From: Terriglobia bacterium
GTDB taxonomy: Bacteria > Pseudomonadota > Alphaproteobacteria > Acetobacterales > Acetobacteraceae
DNA length: 37,981 bases
Reading direction: 5' to 3'
Assembly (NCBI GenBank): GCA_023511585.1
Contig: JAIMBF010000020.1
Location: 1-37,981, forward strand
The notes under the pieces are model-generated. The model had not been told where the DNA came from. It did not search any database and worked only from the letters and a program-made list of their open reading frames with translations. Positions 33,589 through 37,981 of the stretch are shown here, one piece after another; the stretch's first letter is position 1; each line of letters begins with the position of its first letter. The position numbers and the translations under genes were made by a program.

Positions 33589-34431
33589 ATGACCCTCACC
33601 GCGGGAATCGACGTCGGCACCAGCGCCATCAAAACAGTGATTTGCGAAACCGACGGCACGAACACACGCTGGCTTGTCAAGCGCATCGATCGGGTGCGCC
33701 AGCGCGATCCGTTCAAGTTGGCGCGCGAAGCCTATGAGGCGGCGCTGGCGGAGGCGGGACTGCGCCACGGCGATCTCGATTATGTCGCAACCACCGGCGA
33801 GGGTGAATCGCTCGAGTTTCACACCGGACATTTCTATTCCATGACCACGCACGGCCGGGGCGCAATTTATCTCGATCCTGAAGCGCGCGGCGCGCTTGAT
33901 GTCGGCGCGCTGCACGGCCGGGCAATCCGCATCGATAGCCGCGGCAAGGTGTTGGGCTACAAAATGACCAGCCAATGCGCCTCCGGCTCCGGGCAGTTCC
34001 TGGAAAACATATCGCGCTATCTCGGCATTGCTCAGGATGAAATCGGCGTGCTCTCCAAACAAGGCGACAGCCCCGAGAAAGTCAGCGGCATTTGCGCCGT
34101 GCTCGCCGAAACCGACGTGATCAACATGGTCTCGCGCGGCATCAGCGCTGCGAACATTCTGCGCGGCATCCATCTCTCGATGGCCGACCGCCTGGCGAAA
34201 CTCCTGAAGACCATCGGCAGCGTCGACGGCGTGGTGCTGATGACCGGCGGCCTTGCCCATGACGAAGGGCTGCTCGCCGCCATGCAGGAGGCCATGCAGC
34301 AGGAGAAAGTGCGCTGGCCGGTGCGCAATCACCCCGATTCCATTTACGCCGGGGCGTTCGGCGCCGCACTTTGGGGCGCGTTCCGGCATGAAAAACTGGC
34401 GCGAGAGGAAGCTTTGGCGGAAGCCGCCTGA
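33589..34431 (+). CDS. bcrD: Benzoyl-CoA reductase, ATPase/electron activator delta subunit
   Basis: The 280-residue protein is the shorter ASKHA ATPase partner of BcrA. It has GIDVGTSAIKTVI near residue 6, TGGLAHDEGL near the C-terminus, and cluster cysteines C130 (SQCASGSGQF) and C169 (GICAVLAETD). The 39-residue spacing equals that of BcrA and HgdC. The heterodimer bridges one [4Fe-4S] cluster and takes electrons from the ferredoxin encoded next. AAGGAG lies upstream of the ATG. The gene lies 29 bp after bcrA and 23 bp before fdx. Confidence 0.94.
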   Translation: MTLTAGIDVGTSAIKTVICETDGTNTRWLVKRIDRVRQRDPFKLAREAYEAALAEAGLRHGDLDYVATTGEGESLEFHTGHFYSMTTHGRGAIYLDPEARGALDVGALHGRAIRIDSRGKVLGYKMTSQCASGSGQFLENISRYLGIAQDEIGVLSKQGDSPEKVSGICAVLAETDVINMVSRGISAANILRGIHLSMADRLAKLLKTIGSVDGVVLMTGGLAHDEGLLAAMQEAMQQEKVRWPVRNHPDSIYAGAFGAALWGAFRHEKLAREEALAEAA

Positions 34432-34454
34432 GCGGCGGCGCAAGGGAGGCATCC

Positions 34455-34700
34455 ATGGCCTTGTTGATCACCGAAAACTGCACGAGTTGCGACGCCTGCC
34501 GGCCGGTCTGCCCGAACGAGGCGATCTCGGTCGGCGAGCCGATCTACACCATCGACCCGTTGCGGTGCACAGAATGCGTCGGCGCCGAAGATGAGCCGCA
34601 ATGCCGGCTCGTCTGCCCGGCCGATTGCATCGAAGACCACCCTGAGTTTCGCGAAACGCGCGAGGCCTTGCTGGCGAAATATCAGGCGCTGCATGCCTGA
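34455..34700 (+). CDS. fdx: 2x[4Fe-4S] ferredoxin, electron donor to benzoyl-CoA reductase
   Basis: The 81-residue ferredoxin has one classical set C9-C12-C15-C19 and a second set C38-C41-C50-C54, with the longer eight-residue gap and C-terminal extension of Allochromatium-type ferredoxins. A further C58 follows. Such ferredoxins have very low potentials and are the physiological donors to BcrCBAD in Thauera and Magnetospirillum. Its position between the reductase genes and korAB fits a shuttle between the oxoacid oxidoreductase and the reductase. HcrABC could draw on the same pool. Confidence 0.93.
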   Translation: MALLITENCTSCDACRPVCPNEAISVGEPIYTIDPLRCTECVGAEDEPQCRLVCPADCIEDHPEFRETREALLAKYQALHA

Positions 34701-34747
34701 GGCTGTCGGATGTTCCGGCGCCGCAGGGCGCAGGCGAGGAGCGTTGC

Positions 34748-36553
34748 ATGTACAGCGAACAAAGAGACAGAGCACAGAGAGACACCGCATCCGCCGGCAT
34801 CGCCGGCGCCGCGGCGCCGGCGCTCGCCGAAACCGTCTCGCTCGCCATTGTCGGCTCGGGCGGGGCAGGGGCGATGCGGGCCGGCGAGATCCTGCTCGAT
34901 GTTGCCGCCAAAGCCGGGTTTTTCGGGCTGATGAGCCGCGCCATGGGGCCGCAAATCCGCGGCGGCGAAGCGGCGGCGCTGCTCCGGCTAGCCAGCGCGC
35001 CGGTCTCCTCGCCCGATGATCATTTCGATCTTTTGATCGCGCTGGATTGGGCCAATTTCAGCCGTTTCGCGGCAGAACTTCCGCTTTCCTCGACAAGCCT
35101 GGTGCTCGCCGATCCCGATGAGGGCCCAGTGCCGGTAGAGATTACAGAAAGCGGCGCACGCATCGCCACGCTGGCCATGAAAGCCCTCGCCCGCAAGGTG
35201 CCGGGCGGGCGGGTGAACATGATCGCGCTCGGCGCCGCCGCTGCCTTGATCGGCCTGCCCACGGCGCTGCTCACCGCGGCGCTGGCGCGCCAGTTCGGCG
35301 GCAAGGACGAAGCGGTGCAGGCGGCCAACGCCGCCGCCGTAGCCCTTGGCATCGAGGCCGCTGCCGGCCTGCCGCCGGTGCGCCGCCTGACCGCGCCGCC
35401 GCCGGTTGCCGGGCCGCGCTGGAACATCAGCGGCAATCAGGCCACCGGTCTCGGCGCGCTTGCGGGCGGTGTCGGCTTCGTCGCCGCCTATCCGATCACC
35501 CCGGCGACCGAGGTACTGGAATGGTTGGCGCCGGCGCTGGCCGAGACCGGCGGAATACTGGTTCAGGCCGAGGATGAACTTGCCGCCGTCAACATGGTCA
35601 TCGGCGCCTCCTTCGCCGGCACGCCGGCGCTGACTGCAACCTCCGGCCCGGGGCTTGCGCTGATGAGCGAGGCGCTCGGCCTTGCCGTTGCTTCCGAAAC
35701 GCCGATTGTCGTCGTCGATGTCATGCGCGGCGGGCCGTCCACCGGCATTCCCACCAAGTCCGAGCAGACCGACCTCGATATTGCCGTGCACGGGCTGCAC
35801 GGCGATGCGCCGCATCTCGTGCTGGCGCCCAACAGCATCGGAGATTGCCTGTTCACGACGCAATGGGCGGTCGGTCTTGCGGAAACCTTGCAAACCCCGG
35901 CGATCGTGCTTTCCGATCAGGCGCTCGGCCAATCTCGCGCCATTATCGCGCCGCCGCCCACCGCGCCTGCGCTGCCCGGCCGGCTAATTGCCTCGGCATC
36001 GGCGACGGGCGAGGGGAAGGGTTATCAGCGCTATGCCCTCACCGAGAGCGGGGTTTCGCCCATGGCGATTCCGGGCACGCCGGGCATGACCTATGTCGCC
36101 GACGGGCTCGAACACACGCCGCGCGGCGTGCCCTCGGCGCAGGCCGCTGACCATGACGCGCAACTCGCCAAGCGGGCGCGCAAATTGACAACCTTCGATT
36201 ATGGCCCGGCATGGGCGGATATTTCGGGCGAGGAGGGGGCCGAAGTCGCGATCCTCACCTGGGGCTCGGCAACCGGGCCGGCCCGCGAAGCCGTGCAGCG
36301 GGCACGGCGTGCCGGGCGTGCGGTCCGGTTGATCTCGCTCCGCCTTTTGCTTCCGGCCCGGCCGGCGGCCTTGGCCGCGGCACTTGCGGGCGTGCGCCGG
36401 GTGCTCGTCGTCGAGCAAAGCGCGGGGCGGCAATTCCACAAATTTCTCCGCGCCAATTACGACTTGCCGGGCGAGGTCGCGGTCTTCAACCGCCCCGGGC
36501 CGCTGCCTATCCGTCCCGCCGAAATCCTTGCCCGCCTTGCTTCGTGGGAGTGA
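34748..36553 (+). CDS. korA: 2-Oxoglutarate:ferredoxin oxidoreductase, fused gamma-alpha subunit
   Basis: The 601-residue protein joins two domains. Residues about 28-215 are a PorC-like gamma domain (SLAIVGSGGAGAMRAGEILL, 31-50; GPQIRGGE). From about 225 comes the alpha subunit, with AYPITPATEVLEWLAP, ATSGPGLALMSEALG and GMTYVADGLEHTPRG. KorA proteins are usually fused in this way. With KorB it oxidises 2-oxoglutarate to succinyl-CoA and reduces ferredoxin, regenerating the donor for ring reduction. GAGGAG precedes the ATG at 34748. Other 2-oxoacids are possible, but this gene set next to bcr is a known arrangement. Confidence 0.9.
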   Translation: MYSEQRDRAQRDTASAGIAGAAAPALAETVSLAIVGSGGAGAMRAGEILLDVAAKAGFFGLMSRAMGPQIRGGEAAALLRLASAPVSSPDDHFDLLIALDWANFSRFAAELPLSSTSLVLADPDEGPVPVEITESGARIATLAMKALARKVPGGRVNMIALGAAAALIGLPTALLTAALARQFGGKDEAVQAANAAAVALGIEAAAGLPPVRRLTAPPPVAGPRWNISGNQATGLGALAGGVGFVAAYPITPATEVLEWLAPALAETGGILVQAEDELAAVNMVIGASFAGTPALTATSGPGLALMSEALGLAVASETPIVVVDVMRGGPSTGIPTKSEQTDLDIAVHGLHGDAPHLVLAPNSIGDCLFTTQWAVGLAETLQTPAIVLSDQALGQSRAIIAPPPTAPALPGRLIASASATGEGKGYQRYALTESGVSPMAIPGTPGMTYVADGLEHTPRGVPSAQAADHDAQLAKRARKLTTFDYGPAWADISGEEGAEVAILTWGSATGPAREAVQRARRAGRAVRLISLRLLLPARPAALAAALAGVRRVLVVEQSAGRQFHKFLRANYDLPGEVAVFNRPGPLPIRPAEILARLASWE

Positions 36554-36558
36554 CGCTC

Positions 36559-37440
36559 ATGTCCGAGACCCTGCTTGCGCCTGCCCCCGTTTTGACGAAG
36601 CCGCCGCCGCCGCGCGATGGCGCTTTCACCATGCAGGACTTCAAATCCGACATTAAGCCGATTTGGTGTCCGGGTTGCGGGGATTATTCGGTGCTGACGG
36701 CGCTCGCCAAGGCTCTGGCCGAGCTCGGCCGCCCGCGCGAGCAGGTCGCGTTGATTTCCGGCATCGGCTGTTCCTCGCGCCTGCCGGCCTATACCAGCGT
36801 CTACGGCTTTCACGGCGTCCATGGCCGCGCCTTGGCGCTCGCCACCGGCGTCAAGCTCGCGCGCCCGGATCTGACCGTGATTGCCGCCGGCGGTGACGGC
36901 GACGGGCTTTCGATCGGCGGCAATCATTTCCTCCACGCCTGCCGGCGCAATGTCGATATGACCTATATCCTCATGGACAATCAGGTCTACGGCATGACCA
37001 AGGGCCAAGCTTCGCCCACTACCGCGCCCGATTGGTGCGAGGGCAAGCTCACGCCCGAGGGCCCCGGCATCGCACCGGTTGCGCCGCTGCGTCTTGCGCT
37101 TGCCGCCGGGGTCAGTTTCTTCGCCCGCGGCTTTGCCGGCAATCCCAACGAGCTCGCGCGCCTCATCGTCGCCGGCATTACCCATCCCGGATTTGCGGTG
37201 ATCCATGTGCTGAGCCCTTGCGTTACGTTCCGCCCCGAACAGCGGGCCTGGAAGCAGGCGGTGCACCCGCTGGAAGGCGCGCCGGCGACCGATCTCGCGA
37301 CGGCCATGGCCCGATTTGCGGCCGATGACGGCTTCACCACCGGCATCTTCTACGCCTGCGCCGCGCCGCCTTTTATGCCGGAGCGAAAACGCACCAAACA
37401 GGCTTCGGATTTCGCCAAACGCTTTCTTGTGGAGATCTGA
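36559..37440 (+). CDS. korB: 2-Oxoglutarate:ferredoxin oxidoreductase, beta subunit
   Basis: The 293-residue protein is the TPP-binding beta subunit. It has WCPGCGDYSVLTALAKAL near residue 34, ISGIGCSSRLP, the TPP motif GGDGDGLSIGGNHFLHACRR and MDNQVYGMTKGQASPTT, all typical of KorB/PorB proteins. It lacks the ferredoxin domain seen in the PadI part of the pad fusion. GGGAG before the ATG lies across the end of korA, five bases upstream. It completes the bcr operon. Confidence 0.92.
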   Translation: MSETLLAPAPVLTKPPPPRDGAFTMQDFKSDIKPIWCPGCGDYSVLTALAKALAELGRPREQVALISGIGCSSRLPAYTSVYGFHGVHGRALALATGVKLARPDLTVIAAGGDGDGLSIGGNHFLHACRRNVDMTYILMDNQVYGMTKGQASPTTAPDWCEGKLTPEGPGIAPVAPLRLALAAGVSFFARGFAGNPNELARLIVAGITHPGFAVIHVLSPCVTFRPEQRAWKQAVHPLEGAPATDLATAMARFAADDGFTTGIFYACAAPPFMPERKRTKQASDFAKRFLVEI

Positions 37441-37487
37441 GCCACGAGCCTCGGCACTTGCCGCCGCGGTGCGCAGCGTCTACCGTT

Positions 37488-37514
37488 GGGGCCGATCTTT
37501 CCAGGTTCGGCCCC
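37488..37514 (+). promoter_or_regulatory. Hairpin between korB and the cytochrome c gene
   Basis: GGGGCCGA - 11-nt loop - TCGGCCCC is a perfect 8-bp stem that ends immediately before the Shine-Dalgarno GGAG (37515-37518). There is no T run after it, so it is not a standard terminator. It could protect the 3' end of the bcr-kor message or limit translation of the cytochrome. Confidence 0.4.
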
Positions 37515-37525
37515 GGAGCACGAAA

Positions 37526-37978
37526 ATGATGATGCGAGGAAATGGTTCAGAGTGGCGCGCCGCGCTGATGGTAGCCGCGCTCGCCATGCCCTTTGCCGCG
37601 CGGGCGGCCGATGCCCCGCCGTCGCAGGCCGCACAGGCGGCGCTCCAGCAAGCGGTTCAGAAAGGCGCGGATCTCTTCGCGCATGAGAGTTTCGGAGGCG
37701 CCGGCACTTGTGAAACCTGCCATCTCAATGGCGGGCGCGATCGCGGCAAGCTTCCGAACGGCAAGGAGATCCCGAGCCTGGTCGGCGCGGCCGCCTCGTA
37801 CCCGCGCTATAACCCGCGCGCCCAAAGCGTGGTCACGCTTTCGCAGCGGATCAGCGGCTGCATCCGCAACGCGCTCAAAGGCACGCCGCCGCCGCTCGGC
37901 AGTCCCGATATGGTTGCGCTCGAAACCTATCTCACCTACCTTTCCAAAGGCACGGTGATGGGCCGCCAATTCCAATAA
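37526..37978 (+). CDS. Periplasmic monohaem cytochrome c
   Basis: The 150-residue protein starts with a signal peptide: a positive N-terminus, the hydrophobic stretch ALMVAALAMPFA, and a likely AARA/AD cleavage site near residue 27. One haem site CETCH is at 62-66, and Met144 (TVMGRQ) is a possible sixth ligand. The C-terminal half (LSQRISGCIRNALKG, then PDMVALETYLTYLSKG) resembles small cytochromes of the SoxX/TsdA type. Three in-frame ATGs occur at the start; the first (37526) has GGAG at good spacing. It lies 85 bp after korB on the same strand with a hairpin between. An electron partner is not evident, and a link to aromatic degradation is not established. Confidence 0.85.
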   Translation: MMMRGNGSEWRAALMVAALAMPFAARAADAPPSQAAQAALQQAVQKGADLFAHESFGGAGTCETCHLNGGRDRGKLPNGKEIPSLVGAAASYPRYNPRAQSVVTLSQRISGCIRNALKGTPPPLGSPDMVALETYLTYLSKGTVMGRQFQ

Positions 37979-37981
37979 AGC

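Overview
The window is an anaerobic aromatic-degradation island from a GC-rich bacterium (roughly 63-65 % G+C by eye). It is most likely an alphaproteobacterium of the Rhodospirillales/Magnetospirillum-Rhodopseudomonas type. This is inferred from two things: a GNAT + Rrf2 gene pair like badL-badM of Rhodopseudomonas palustris, and a Thauera/Magnetospirillum-type ATP-dependent benzoyl-CoA reductase operon with its 2-oxoacid:ferredoxin oxidoreductase. No RNA genes, CRISPR arrays or insertion sequences were seen.

Layout. (1) 1-986, minus: truncated start of a Gly/Asp-rich RTX-like secreted protein; it runs off the left edge. (2) 6640 down to 1172, minus: a catabolic operon gntR - MFS transporter - acyl-CoA synthetase - TPP enzyme resembling ILVBL/HACL2 lyases. 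A near-perfect tandem operator lies in front of gntR. (3) 6999-8189, plus: a divergent acyl-CoA dehydrogenase homologue lacking both usual catalytic glutamates and resembling 3-sulfinopropionyl-CoA desulfinase. (4) 14315 down to 8222, minus: benzoate/4-hydroxybenzoate-CoA ligase, 4-hydroxybenzoyl-CoA reductase hcrC-hcrA-hcrB, and a hemerythrin-like protein. A perfect FNR/CRP-type box precedes hcrC. (5) 14458-15450, plus: badL-like acetyltransferase and badM-like Rrf2 repressor. (6) 26424 down to 15503, minus: FlK-like thioesterase, phenylglyoxylate oxidoreductase padE-F-G-H, a fused padI-padJ gene, and phenylacetyl-CoA oxidoreductase padB-C-D. (7) 26759-37440, plus: had-oah-dch-bcrC-bcrB-bcrA-bcrD-fdx-korA-korB. 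(8) 37526-37978, plus: a small periplasmic c-type cytochrome.

How it works together. Phenylacetate is activated by the ligase half of the PadI-PadJ fusion, oxidised to phenylglyoxylate by PadBCD, and oxidatively decarboxylated to benzoyl-CoA by PadEFGHI. 4-Hydroxybenzoate and benzoate enter through the ligase at 12669-14315, and HcrABC removes the 4-hydroxyl group. All routes meet at benzoyl-CoA. BcrCBAD reduces the ring using ferredoxin that KorAB re-reduces. Dch, Had and Oah then hydrate, oxidise and hydrolytically open the ring to 3-hydroxypimelyl-CoA. The pad and bcr operons diverge from one 334-bp region that holds a perfectly palindromic FNR box. The hcr operon has its own box, so oxygen/redox control appears shared.

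The most unusual item is the single-chain fusion of the phenylglyoxylate oxidoreductase TPP/Fe-S subunit with phenylacetate-CoA ligase, the last and first enzymes of the phenylacetate branch. Next are the ligase + lyase operon of unknown substrate and the catalytic-base-less dehydrogenase beside it. All functional calls come from reading the sequence and remembered family knowledge; no database search was run.
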